Positions 1-7,853 of a stretch of 64,000 bases of DNA are shown piece after piece. Position 1 is the first letter of the stretch. The number at the start of each line of letters is the position of its first letter. The DNA comes from Akkermansiaceae bacterium UBA2381 (GTDB taxonomy: Bacteria; Verrucomicrobiota; Verrucomicrobiia; Verrucomicrobiales; DEV007): assembly GCA_002344215.1 (NCBI GenBank), contig DDSV01000024.1, forward strand, positions 321,474-385,473. Direction: 5' to 3'. The position numbers and the translations under genes are program-made. The notes under the pieces are model-generated. The model searched no databases. It was given only the letters and a program-made list of their open reading frames with translations, and was not told the origin of the DNA.

Positions 1-1
1 C

Positions 2-352
2 GCGGGCGCCTACCACTCCCGCCTCATGATGTCCGCCCAGGTGAAGCTCGCGGAGGTGCTGAGAAACACGACCATCCAGACACCGTCAGTCCCGGTCATC
101 TGCAATTTCGAAGCCACCGAGGTGAGTGACCCGGACACAATCCGCCGCACCCTCGAAGCCCAGGTCACCGGTTCGGTACGCTGGAGCGAGAGTATCCAGG
201 CCTTCATCGGTCGCGGAGAGACGCTTTTTATTGAGCTCGGCCCCGGACGTGTCCTCGCCGGGCTGATGCGCCGGATCGACAAGAGCGCGAAGGCCCTCAG
301 CTTTTCCGACGTCGAGAGTTTCGAGAAAGTGCTCGAAGAACTCTCCGCCTGA
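2..352 (+). CDS. fabD: Malonyl-CoA:ACP transacylase, C-terminal part (cut by window edge)
   Basis: This is the last 116 residues of FabD, which moves malonate from CoA to acyl carrier protein for fatty-acid synthesis in the cytoplasm. The reading frame is open from base 2 and the gene starts upstream of the window. The visible AYHSRLM stretch carries the conserved active-site histidine of the family (GAFHS-type motif), and the C-terminal GPGRVLAGLMRRI matches the usual GPGxVLxGLxxRI signature. The next gene lies convergently on the minus strand. The identity is well supported by these two motifs; only the serine-bearing N-terminal part cannot be checked here. Confidence 0.88.
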   Translation, partial: AGAYHSRLMMSAQVKLAEVLRNTTIQTPSVPVICNFEATEVSDPDTIRRTLEAQVTGSVRWSESIQAFIGRGETLFIELGPGRVLAGLMRRIDKSAKALSFSDVESFEKVLEELSA

Positions 353-394
353 TCCGTGGATCACGGCGTCGTCTCACACCGGGTAGCCTGTGGC

Positions 395-1024
395 CTATTT
401 GGCCCGTTCCGGGAGGATCAGGTAGAGATCGATGACTGCCTTGACCCGGGCGAAGTATTCCCGAAAGCGGACTTTGCGCGAGCTGACGTAGCCGACCGAC
501 TCACTTCTCAGGGCGATTGCATCGATGCCGTAGCGCTCGGCGATAAAGAGGGCTCGGTTCACATGAAAATCATCCGAAATGATGACGATGCGCTCCAGGC
601 CGAAGATCGTTTTTGCCCGGGCGACCGAGTCGAGTGTCCGTATGCCCTGGTCGTCCGCGAGGATGACTTGTTCGGGCACACCGAGTTCCTTCAGCTTCGC
701 GATCATGTCCCGGGTCTCGTCGTAGTATTGCGAGTCCCGGTAGCCGCTCACGAGGAGTTGTTTCACCTTTCCCTCCTTGAACAGAGCCGCCGCCGCGTCG
801 AGGCGATTCACAAAATGAGCATTGGGTGTGTCAGGTCCGGTCTTTTTCGACGTCCCAAGCACCACCCCGATTTCCCTCTCCTCGATCCGTTCGACGGCAT
901 TAAAGACCCGATCGCGGGTCGAGAGGACAATCCAGAGGTTGCACCCGACCACTCCCGCCGCGAGAAGGAGGAGCGGCAGGACCACCATCCGGAAAAAGAA
1001 AACGGACCATCGTTTGCGAGCCAT
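395..1024 (-). CDS. SanA/YdcF-type (DUF218) membrane-anchored protein
   Basis: This is a 209-residue protein with one N-terminal membrane segment (about residues 9-30) and a DUF218-type Rossmann-like domain outside. Family landmarks are GVVLGTS near residue 53, LLVSGY, the TRDM segment and ISDDFHVNRALFIAERYGI. E. coli relatives (SanA) affect envelope permeability and vancomycin sensitivity, but the biochemical activity is not settled. It is convergent to fabD and diverges from the ABC exporter gene. The family call is good; the cellular role here is inferred from SanA only. Confidence 0.75.
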   Translation of the reverse strand: MARKRWSVFFFRMVVLPLLLLAAGVVGCNLWIVLSTRDRVFNAVERIEEREIGVVLGTSKKTGPDTPNAHFVNRLDAAAALFKEGKVKQLLVSGYRDSQYYDETRDMIAKLKELGVPEQVILADDQGIRTLDSVARAKTIFGLERIVIISDDFHVNRALFIAERYGIDAIALRSESVGYVSSRKVRFREYFARVKAVIDLYLILPERAK

Positions 1025-1126
1025 GATTCAAAGCGCCTTGACGGCGGGACGGGAGAAAAGCGAATTCGACCGCCAATTAGTTAATATTCCCATCCTATTG
1101 AGATTTTTAAACGAATAGATCATCCC

Positions 1127-2866
1127 ATGAGAACGGTTTTCCGGGTTTTTTCCTATCTGAAGCGCTATCCCCTGCTCGCTACCGCCCAGCTTTCCTGTGC
1201 GATCCTGATGACTGTGCTCGTGATTGTCTTTCCCGGCGTGACCAAGGCGATCACCGGGGAGGTCATTCCGCAGCGGGACTTCGACCGGCTCATTCCCCTC
1301 TCGCTCATCGCGCTCGGGGCCTTTTTTGCGACCAATCTCTTCAACGCGCTCCGCATTATTCTGAACAATACGTTCGAGCAGAAGGTGATCTTCGACATCC
1401 GCTCCGATTTGTATCACAAAATCCAGCGGCTTCCGATGCGGTGGTTCGACAACAAGCGCACCGGTGACATCATGACCCGGGTCACCGAGGACGTTACCGC
1501 GATGGAGCGTGTCCTCATCGACGGGATCGAGCAGGGAGTCGTCGCCCTTCTCCAGGTCCTCATCGTGGGCGGTTACCTCTTTTATCTCAATCCGGAGCTC
1601 GCCCTCATTACCATGATCCCCATGCCCATCCTCATCGGGGGCGCCTGGGCTTACACCCGCACCTCGCCCGCCCGGCATCGCAAGGTGCGAAAGGCGACGA
1701 GCAGCATGAATTCGCTCCTGCATGACAACATCGACGGCATCCAGCAGATCAAGGCTTTCACCCGCGAGGACGCGGAGCTCGGTCGTTTCAACCGATCCAG
1801 TAACAAACTCCGCGAGGCGACTCTGCATCTCATGCGGGTCTGGGCGCTCTACAATCCCTCGATGGAATTCTTCCGCAACGCGGGCTACGCCCTCGTCATC
1901 GGGTTCGGGGCCTGGTCGGTGATGCACTCGCCCGATCAGGCGACCCTCGAGGAACAGACCGGCGTCTTTGTCGCCTTCCTCGTCGCCCTCAGCTTTTTCT
2001 ACGAACCGATTTCCCGGCTCAACGGGCTCAACCAGATCATCCAGGCCGGACGCGCCGCCGGGGAGCGGGTCTTTGAAATCATCGATGCCGAAGAGGAACC
2101 CGATCTCGACGGGGGCAAGCTCCTTCCGGTGCCGGTAAAGGGCGAGGTCATCCTCGAGGACGTGAAGTTTTCCTACGGAGACGACATCTCCACTCTCAAG
2201 GGAGTGACGATGCGCGCCGAACCCGGACAGATGATCGCCCTCGTCGGCCACACCGGAGCGGGCAAATCAACCGTCATCAATCTGCTGACTCGATTCTACG
2301 AAGCCGATTCCGGCGGGATCTCTATCGACGGTATCCCCATCAATTCCCTGAAAAAATCCGCTCTGCGCGAGGCGATGGGCTACGTCACCCAGGAAAGCTT
2401 TCTTTTTAATGGTTCGGTTAGGGAAAATCTCGTCCTCGCCCGGGAGAACGCCACCGAAGACGAAATGTGGGATGCCCTGCGCGCCGCCAACGCGAGTGCC
2501 TTTGTCGAGGCTCTGCCGAAGCAACTCGACACCAATGTCGGCGAACGAGGGGTGAAACTCTCCGTCGGGGAAAAGCAGCGCATTTCCATTGCCCGCGTCA
2601 TCCTGAAGAATCCGCCCATCCTCCTCCTCGACGAGGCCACCGCCAGCGTCGACACCGAGACTGAAAAACTCATCCAGGGAGCCCTCGAGAAGTTGATGAC
2701 GAACCGGACCAGCATTGTCATTGCCCACCGTCTCTCCACGGTGCGCAATGCCGACCGCATCTATGTGCTCGATCACGGCAAGGTGGTTGAGGAGGGCGCC
2801 CATGATGAGTTGCTCGCCGACGACGGAGTCTATGCGATGTTGTGCCGTCAAAGTCTCATGGCTTAG
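1127..2866 (+). CDS. ABC exporter, fused permease-ATPase (MsbA-like)
   Basis: This is a 579-residue half-transporter. Roughly residues 1-310 form a six-helix exporter domain with the linker FDNKRTGDIMTRVTEDV typical of lipid and drug exporters. The ATPase half has Walker A GHTGAGKST at about residue 373, the signature LSVGEKQR at about 477 and Walker B LLLDEATASVD at about 500. It probably works as a homodimer moving a lipid or drug-like substrate outwards. MsbA (lipid A flippase) is a possible identity in a diderm, but the sequence does not fix the substrate. No partner half-transporter lies next to it. Confidence 0.88.
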   Translation: MRTVFRVFSYLKRYPLLATAQLSCAILMTVLVIVFPGVTKAITGEVIPQRDFDRLIPLSLIALGAFFATNLFNALRIILNNTFEQKVIFDIRSDLYHKIQRLPMRWFDNKRTGDIMTRVTEDVTAMERVLIDGIEQGVVALLQVLIVGGYLFYLNPELALITMIPMPILIGGAWAYTRTSPARHRKVRKATSSMNSLLHDNIDGIQQIKAFTREDAELGRFNRSSNKLREATLHLMRVWALYNPSMEFFRNAGYALVIGFGAWSVMHSPDQATLEEQTGVFVAFLVALSFFYEPISRLNGLNQIIQAGRAAGERVFEIIDAEEEPDLDGGKLLPVPVKGEVILEDVKFSYGDDISTLKGVTMRAEPGQMIALVGHTGAGKSTVINLLTRFYEADSGGISIDGIPINSLKKSALREAMGYVTQESFLFNGSVRENLVLARENATEDEMWDALRAANASAFVEALPKQLDTNVGERGVKLSVGEKQRISIARVILKNPPILLLDEATASVDTETEKLIQGALEKLMTNRTSIVIAHRLSTVRNADRIYVLDHGKVVEEGAHDELLADDGVYAMLCRQSLMA

Positions 2867-2873
2867 GAGCCAG

Positions 2874-2901
2874 TTGACCCGGCCCTTTCCTTGCTTAGTT
2901 T
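2874..2901 (+). promoter_or_regulatory. Candidate promoter of ridA (leaderless layout)
   Basis: TTGACC (2874-2879) is followed after 16 bases by TAGTTT (2896-2901). A start of transcription about seven bases later falls at the ATG at 2909, so the message would have essentially no leader. No Shine-Dalgarno sequence is seen before this ATG. Confidence 0.4.
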
Positions 2902-2908
2902 CCCCGCC

Positions 2909-3289
2909 ATGAATCTTATCAACGACGCTCCCGGAGCCCCCGCCGCCATCGGACCCTATTCACAAGCCGTGAGGACAGGCTCTCTCCTCTTCTGCTCCGG
3001 CCAGATCCCCATCAATCCCGCGTCCGGGAAAATCGAAGCCACCACCGTCGAAGCCCAGACCGAACAAGTCTTCGCGAACATCCGCGCGTTGCTCGCTTCG
3101 CAGGGAGCCGGCCTTTCCCAGGTCGTGAAGTCGACCGTGTTTCTTCAGCACATGAGCGACTTTCCCAAGATCAATCCGCTCTACGAAGGCGCCTTTGCCG
3201 GACACAAACCCGCTCGTTCGACGGTTCAGGTCGCCGGGCTTCCGCTGGGGGCCTTGATTGAGATTGAGGTGGTGGTGGAGATGGGGTAG
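2909..3289 (+). CDS. ridA: RidA family reactive imine deaminase
   Basis: This 126-residue protein hydrolyses reactive 2-aminoacrylate-type imines that leak from PLP enzymes, protecting cytoplasmic PLP-dependent enzymes. Family signatures are GPYSQAV near the N terminus, LLFCSGQIPI, the central VFANIRALL helix and PARSTVQVAGLPLGALIEIE, which holds the conserved substrate-binding arginine. An upstream in-frame TTG at 2891 would add six residues. I prefer ATG 2909 because MNLINDAPGAPAAIGPYSQ is the standard RidA N terminus and a promoter overlaps the earlier codons. Confidence 0.9.
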   Translation: MNLINDAPGAPAAIGPYSQAVRTGSLLFCSGQIPINPASGKIEATTVEAQTEQVFANIRALLASQGAGLSQVVKSTVFLQHMSDFPKINPLYEGAFAGHKPARSTVQVAGLPLGALIEIEVVVEMG

Positions 3290-3408
3290 CGCTTTTGGGC
3301 TTTCTACCGGGGGGCGTTTAGGGTAGAACGCTCGGATATCTCGCTAAAGGAAGTTTCTTCACGAGGGAGGCTTTCGAACCTGATTTTCTGCTGTGCGGCA
3401 TAACGGTT

Positions 3409-3966
3409 ATGTCACACAGAGGTGTAATTATACTGTTGGCCTTAAAAATGACGGAAGACCCAGAAAGTGAACACTGCAAGACTGTTTACGCACATGCTGG
3501 GCTGACGCTATATCTGTCGCAGTGCTTCGAGAAGGGAGTTGAGAATTTCCTAATGCTGAACTCTCGAGTCACAGGACAGTGTATCACGCTCGAACAACTT
3601 GACGCTTTCGAAGAATCAATCGAAAAGCGAACACTTGGGCGGCTTCTCAAAGACCTCAAATTACACGTGGATTTTAAGGATTGCAGCGCAGATACTCTCG
3701 CAGAAGCACTGGAGCGAAGGAATTTTTTGGCTCATCGATTTTTTAAGGAACGAGCTGAGGAATTTTTCACGGAAGCAGGGAGAAATCGAATGATCACCGA
3801 ACTCGAAGGAGATCAATACCTGTTACGTAAAGCTGATATGATGGTGTCATTGGCCTGCAAGGCCCTTTTCAGGTTCCTCGGTATTTCCGAAGAGGCAATT
3901 GAAGAGGAGTATCGCGACATGCAGGAAATTGCGGAGGCCAACAACCTTCGGGACTCAACCTCCTGA
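3409..3966 (+). CDS. Hypothetical HEPN-like protein 1
   Basis: This is an all-helical 185-residue protein that I do not recognise by name. Residues 104-109 read RNFLAH, an R-x4-H motif set in a helix, as in HEPN-superfamily RNases and nucleotidyl-modifying toxins. The flanking helices (YAHAGLTLYLSQCFEKGVENF and the C-terminal KADMMVSLACKALFRFLG) fit a four-helix HEPN core. The start is uncertain: ATG 3409 is used, but ATG 3448 (MTEDPESEH) is equally plausible and neither has a clear ribosome binding site. The gene is visibly AT-richer than its neighbours and is followed by a second protein with the same kind of motif. A toxin or defence role is inferred, not shown. Confidence 0.55.
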   Translation: MSHRGVIILLALKMTEDPESEHCKTVYAHAGLTLYLSQCFEKGVENFLMLNSRVTGQCITLEQLDAFEESIEKRTLGRLLKDLKLHVDFKDCSADTLAEALERRNFLAHRFFKERAEEFFTEAGRNRMITELEGDQYLLRKADMMVSLACKALFRFLGISEEAIEEEYRDMQEIAEANNLRDSTS

Positions 3967-4071
3967 CCCCCTGCGAGTCGAAATGCCTTTTCTGAGTTCG
4001 AGAGATGATCTACGATGCTACAGGCGGCTCCATCAGGAGGATGAACCCGCTCAAACGTTAGCCCATTAAAA

Positions 4072-4773
4072 ATGGAAAACATTTTCGATGACTTCAACTC
4101 AATCGATTGGCGGACTTGGGATACATTCTATGCTTTCGATACCCTTGGGAGATACTGGATCGAAAATGAGAGAATTATCGCTGAAGCAGCAAATATTGAA
4201 GAGTTGAACAACAAGCCGAATTGGCCCCCAAAGTCTGATGAGGAAATCATAGAATTTCAGCATGAAGCGAAAATTGCAAGGCATCTCCATGACGAAATTA
4301 TGGTGCCCATTTTCAGATATTCGACGGTCGTTATGCTCTATTCATTGTTCGAAAGCGAACTTTTGCGTCTGAAGCAGAATGTAGAAAAGAGTTCCGGCAA
4401 ATCTCCAGTCGATTCAAAGGAATTAAAAGGTGGGCCGACTGAGCAGATTCTGCGATTTCTAGAGGCGTTCTATTCAATCAATCTAAAATCGATCAATGAG
4501 TTCTCAAAAATCCGTGACATCCAAAAGATTAGGGACTGCATAGTTCACTGCCTAGGAGATGTCAGCATATCCAGAGATAAAGATTATCTTATAAAACATT
4601 CTGCTGTCCGCAGCGACCTAGATATTGGGGTTGGCTACCCAATTGAAATAAGTGAATCGTATATTCGCGATGGAATCGAGTTGATGTGGGGATTTTTTAT
4701 CAAGACCTTCAAACTCTGCGGTTGGCCCGTGAAAGATGAGTGGCAGAGGAAACAGTGGGCGAAGACGCTCTAG
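4072..4773 (+). CDS. Hypothetical HEPN-like protein 2
   Basis: This 233-residue helical protein has the segment RDCIVH at residues 154-159, an R-x4-H motif preceded by the helix VVMLYSLFESELLRLKQ. That arrangement resembles HEPN domains of the MAE_28990/RiboL-PSP kind, where the arginine and histidine form the RNase active site. It lies 105 bases after the first HEPN-like gene on the same strand, and both are AT-richer than the flanking genes, which suggests shared acquisition. No MNT nucleotidyltransferase antitoxin is seen beside them. The fold assignment comes from motif and helix pattern only. Confidence 0.55.
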   Translation: MENIFDDFNSIDWRTWDTFYAFDTLGRYWIENERIIAEAANIEELNNKPNWPPKSDEEIIEFQHEAKIARHLHDEIMVPIFRYSTVVMLYSLFESELLRLKQNVEKSSGKSPVDSKELKGGPTEQILRFLEAFYSINLKSINEFSKIRDIQKIRDCIVHCLGDVSISRDKDYLIKHSAVRSDLDIGVGYPIEISESYIRDGIELMWGFFIKTFKLCGWPVKDEWQRKQWAKTL

Positions 4774-4805
4774 GAGTGAACGGCGCTGCGCGCCGTCCCC
4801 AAAAC

Positions 4806-5432
4806 ATGCAACCTTCCGAAATAGCCGAAAGCTACGATTCAATCGCTTCGCGGTGGTTGGAACCTTTTCTGGAAACGAACGGGATTCGCCAGCACGAGCT
4901 GGCACTCCAGTTCCGCCCAATCGGAGGCGTCGCTCTCGATGTCGGCTCGGGATGCAGTGGCCGCTTTATTCAATTACTGGCGAGTTCCGGATATCAAGTC
5001 GAGGGACTCGATGTCTCAGAGCGCATGATTGCACTCGCTAAAACTCGCCATCCAGAAGTGCCGTTTCACCATGCCGACATATGCGAGTGGATGCCAACCC
5101 AGGGGTATGATTTCATCACTGCGTGGGACAGCATCTGGCATGTGCCGCAGGATCGCAGCGAAAGTGTGTTGCAGAAGCTCTGCGGGGCCTTGAATCCCGG
5201 CGGCGTATTCATCTGGACGATCGGCGGACTGGATGGCCCCGCGGAGAAGAGAGATGAGTCAATGGGAACGCCAATGTACTACAGCGTCATGGGTATCCCG
5301 AAGACGCTTCAAACAATCGCCGAAGCCGGGTGTATTTGCCGACATCTGGAGTATGATCAGTGGCCCGAAAAGCATGTCTTTCTCATTGCCCAAAAGGCGT
5401 CAACTGAATCAGCCTCTCCGCCAGCCAAATGA
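4806..5432 (+). CDS. Class I SAM-dependent methyltransferase
   Basis: This is a 208-residue methyltransferase of the Methyltransf_11/25 type. Motif I is LDVGSGCSG near residue 42, followed by VEGLDVSERMIALAK (ribose-binding acidic residue) and FHHADICEW. The substrate is not evident and is probably a small molecule. An earlier in-frame start at 4740 would overlap the upstream gene and read through a GC-rich palindromic stretch, so ATG 4806 (MQPSEIAESYDS) is preferred. The stop overlaps the next start by ATGA, so the two genes are translationally coupled. Confidence 0.75.
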   Translation: MQPSEIAESYDSIASRWLEPFLETNGIRQHELALQFRPIGGVALDVGSGCSGRFIQLLASSGYQVEGLDVSERMIALAKTRHPEVPFHHADICEWMPTQGYDFITAWDSIWHVPQDRSESVLQKLCGALNPGGVFIWTIGGLDGPAEKRDESMGTPMYYSVMGIPKTLQTIAEAGCICRHLEYDQWPEKHVFLIAQKASTESASPPAK

Positions 5433-6031
5433 ACCGGGAATACCTACCCAGACCGGACAAGGAAACCATTCGCTCCCTGCCCGCCTTCCCCGGACTGTCT
5501 CTCGATCAGGTCATCATTCTCCAAACCCCGGACGATTTAAAGCGGGCAGAAAGTGAACTCGCTATGGTGACGCAGGTGGGTTTCGACACCGAAACCAAAC
5601 CGGTCTTTCTCGCCAATCAGCCCAAATCGGGTCCGCACCTCATTCAGTTGGCAACGGATAGTCTGGCGATACTCTGTCCCGCGACCTATGAGCCGGGTCT
5701 GGACCTGCTTCGTGGCATCATCCCATCCGAGTCGGTGATGAAAGTCGGGTTCGGCTTGAAATCCGATCGCGGACCGCTGCAACGGCTCCTCGGTGTCACC
5801 CTGCGCGGCAGCCAGGAACTTTCAGGACTTGTGCAGCAGCTGGGTTATCAACAGAAGGTCGGACTTCAGACGGCGGTCGCCGTTGTTCTCGGGCAGCATC
5901 TTCAGAAATCGAAACGGGTCACGACCTCCAATTGGGCGGCACCCGCCCTTTCGAAGTCACAGATCCTTTATGCCGCAAATGACGCCTACGCCAGTCTTCG
6001 CATTCACCAGGCCCTCCAGAAACGATCATGA
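5429..6031 (+). CDS. 3'-5' exonuclease, RNase D/WRN-type DEDDy domain
   Basis: This 200-residue protein is a stand-alone DEDDy exonuclease domain. Exo I is VGFDTETKP (D-x-E), Exo II lies around KVGFGLKSDRGPL, and Exo III is YAANDAYAS (Y-x3-D), so all metal-binding acidic residues appear present and it is probably active on RNA or DNA 3' ends. It lacks the HRDC domain of full RNase D. It overlaps the methyltransferase stop (ATGA at 5429) and the following small membrane protein start in the same way, making a coupled three-gene run. Confidence 0.8.
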   Translation: MNREYLPRPDKETIRSLPAFPGLSLDQVIILQTPDDLKRAESELAMVTQVGFDTETKPVFLANQPKSGPHLIQLATDSLAILCPATYEPGLDLLRGIIPSESVMKVGFGLKSDRGPLQRLLGVTLRGSQELSGLVQQLGYQQKVGLQTAVAVVLGQHLQKSKRVTTSNWAAPALSKSQILYAANDAYASLRIHQALQKRS

Positions 6032-6339
6032 ACAACTCCCCGCCACCGCTCCCGCGTAAAGACGATTCTCTGGGAGACAACGCCGGCGTCCGCATGCTCC
6101 TTCCGGTAGGCCGGTCCGGGTATGCGATCACGGCGGGCTACCTCGCTCTGTTCTCGGTTCTAATCGTCCCCGCCCCTCTCGCTCTGCTGTTCGGCATCCT
6201 CGGCGTTCACGATATCCGAAAGTCCCGAAGCCAAGCCCACAAGAAGCATGGAATGGGACGCGCCATCTTCGGGATCGTGATGGGCGCAATTGGCAGCGTC
6301 ATTCTCGTTCTTTTTTTGATGTCCGCACTGTTTGGATGA
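6028..6339 (+). CDS. Small DUF4190-like membrane protein
   Basis: This 103-residue protein has a proline-rich cytoplasmic start (NNSPPPLPRK), two membrane helices (about residues 33-58 and 80-101) and the linking segment FGILGVHDIRKSRSQAHKKHGMGRAIFGIVMG. That pattern (helix, GxxxxxDIRKS, K-x-G-x-G-x-A, helix) is the DUF4190 family pattern. The function is unknown. The start overlaps the exonuclease stop (ATGA at 6028). Confidence 0.65.
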   Translation: MNNSPPPLPRKDDSLGDNAGVRMLLPVGRSGYAITAGYLALFSVLIVPAPLALLFGILGVHDIRKSRSQAHKKHGMGRAIFGIVMGAIGSVILVLFLMSALFG

Positions 6340-6465
6340 CTGCCAAATTTGAAGCGACCGCTTTTCCCTCACCTTCCGAGAGATAGGTATGGCGCACGGA
6401 GCAGACCATCTGTCTATCGCCTATTGACTTCGCTTCGCTCCGTCCATCTACGCTGCGCTCCGATT

Positions 6466-6506
6466 GCCTACCGCCTACCGCCTACCGCCTACCGCCTGCG
6501 GCCTAC
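6466..6506. repeat. 7-bp tandem repeat, GCCTACC
   Basis: Four perfect head-to-tail copies of GCCTACC (6466-6493) are followed by a degenerate GCCTGCG and a partial GCCTAC. Just upstream, CGCTTCGCTCCG and CGCTGCGCTCCG form a second imperfect pair (about 6431-6462). The array overlaps the 3' end of the minus-strand membrane protein gene that ends at 6503. Confidence 0.85.
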
Positions 6507-6841
6507 TCCTTCCGCCCCGCAAAGACCCCCACCAGCAAAAGTGCATAAACGCCGGCATGCAGCACCGATCCGACGACCGCGAAGGTGGTGAAGGCCCACA
6601 TCCGGCCCTGCGGCTGACCGTCTTTTAAAACCCATTGCTGCAGCAGCGTCTGCCCGAGGGGCAGGGCAAAGCAAAGAATCAGTGCCAGACCGAAACCCAG
6701 AAGGGCCCACAGTGACGCCGAAGACGCCGATTTCCAGCGGCTGACGATGACGAGGCCGGCCACCAGGCAGACAAAAAGTGTCGGCAGTTGCGTGGCGAAC
6801 ATCGAGAGAAACAGCTGAAACGGTTCCGGTGCGGAGTTCAT
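6503..6841 (-). CDS. Hypothetical membrane protein, three helices
   Basis: This 112-residue protein has three predicted membrane segments (FLSMFATQLPTLFVCLVAGL, SLWALLGFGLALILCFALPL and VVGSVLHAGVYALLLVGVFA). I do not recognise a family. The start at 6841 (MNSAPEPFQLFLSM) is chosen because the 32 residues upstream in frame look like untranslated sequence. It is convergent with the coupled 4806-6339 run. It may belong to small integral membrane proteins of unknown role common in this phylum. Confidence 0.55.
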   Translation of the reverse strand: MNSAPEPFQLFLSMFATQLPTLFVCLVAGLVIVSRWKSASSASLWALLGFGLALILCFALPLGQTLLQQWVLKDGQPQGRMWAFTTFAVVGSVLHAGVYALLLVGVFAGRKE

Positions 6842-7032
6842 GTTTTTGGTATGAGCTAATGTATGCGCATATCCGCAGCGGGAGGGAAGCCTGAAATCAA
6901 GTTTCGTGCGGACAAAGAGAGGCTTCGCAGACCCCAACCCATTTGCTTTTGACTTTCTCTTGTGTGGGGTTCGGGATAGAAGATTTGGAGGTCACGGTGT
7001 ATGAAGTCAGCCCACAAGGGTGGCGCGACCGT

Positions 7033-7049
7033 CAGTGATGGTATCACTG
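7033..7049. promoter_or_regulatory. Operator-like palindrome before the C39-like protease
   Basis: CAGTGATGGTATCACTG is a perfect inverted repeat with 7-base arms and a 3-base centre. It lies 64 bases before ATG 7114. It could be a repressor site or the top of a small hairpin. Confidence 0.35.
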
Positions 7050-7113
7050 CCATGCCTCACAGATGTATGATTGTTCTTTTCAGCCGAAAAAAGTTCAACC
7101 TCATCTCCACTTT

Positions 7114-7767
7114 ATGAAAGCAGCCCTTATCGCACTATTGATTCAAATTTCCATCGCCATGGTCGGCGAAGTAGAGTCAGCACCAAAGGCTATCGACACG
7201 GTCGGGATTGTTCGATCTGAAAAATTCACCCCACCTGCACAGCAACGTGGAAAGAGCGGCTACATTAATCTTGTCCACCAGCGCCAGGAAAAAAATCTGT
7301 GCGTTCCTACTTCCGCCTCAATGATTCTTCATTATTTTGGCAAACCCACCTCACCTCGCGAACTCAAGTCCTTGACGAGGCAAAAAGTATATAACCCTGC
7401 CGATGAGTTCAGGGACTTCACTATCACGTTTTTTGATGACCTTATTGCAGGCGTCTCAAGCCTGGGATTCAAATGGCGCATCCAGTCCTACACCACCGAC
7501 CCGAAAGGCGCTTCCACAGGGCTAAGCGATATTAAAAAATCCATTGACGAGGGCAATCCGGTATTAATCGACACCAGCCTCTACCGAAGTCACACTTTTG
7601 TTGTGTCAGGCTACGATGATGCCGCAGAATTCCTGATAGTTATCGATCCGAATATTCCTGCGCCGGGAATTCGGTTGATCAGCTATCAAATTATTGAGCA
7701 GATTTGGGATTCTAGGTCGGTCGGATTCAACAACAGGGCCGCAATTTTTACCTCCCCTAAGAGTTAG
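7114..7767 (+). CDS. Secreted C39-like cysteine peptidase
   Basis: This 217-residue protein has a Sec signal peptide (about residues 1-23) and a papain-like C39_2 domain. Cys63 sits in NLCVPTSASMILHYFG, the usual helix-start position of the nucleophile, His160 lies in SHTFVVSGYDD and Asp178 in VIDPNIPAPG, so the catalytic triad looks complete. There is no ABC transporter fused or nearby, so bacteriocin processing is unlikely and a secreted or periplasmic protease is the better guess. A start at 7063 would place 17 non-signal residues in front. The gene is AT-richer than its neighbours. Confidence 0.72.
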   Translation: MKAALIALLIQISIAMVGEVESAPKAIDTVGIVRSEKFTPPAQQRGKSGYINLVHQRQEKNLCVPTSASMILHYFGKPTSPRELKSLTRQKVYNPADEFRDFTITFFDDLIAGVSSLGFKWRIQSYTTDPKGASTGLSDIKKSIDEGNPVLIDTSLYRSHTFVVSGYDDAAEFLIVIDPNIPAPGIRLISYQIIEQIWDSRSVGFNNRAAIFTSPKS

Positions 7768-7853
7768 GGGAATGAGGCAGTCGAGTTGACGGCGATAGGT
7801 AACTGAATTGACATCACCTCGACACTTGATCTTTTTCTCCTGTTAGGCTCAAA

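Noticed and set aside
356..1084. A 242-residue plus-strand open frame over the SanA-like gene
   Set aside because: It is the complement of the minus-strand DUF218 gene, which has clear family motifs; the plus-strand product has no recognisable features.
1028..2251. A 407-residue minus-strand open frame inside the ABC exporter
   Set aside because: The exporter carries all ABC motifs on the plus strand; the reverse frame is a high-GC codon shadow.
6466..6506. GCCTACC array considered as a CRISPR
   Set aside because: The units are 7 bases long and head to tail without spacers.
7114..7767. C39-like protease considered as a bacteriocin-processing peptidase
   Set aside because: No ABC transporter domain or leader-peptide precursors nearby; it is a separate exported protein.
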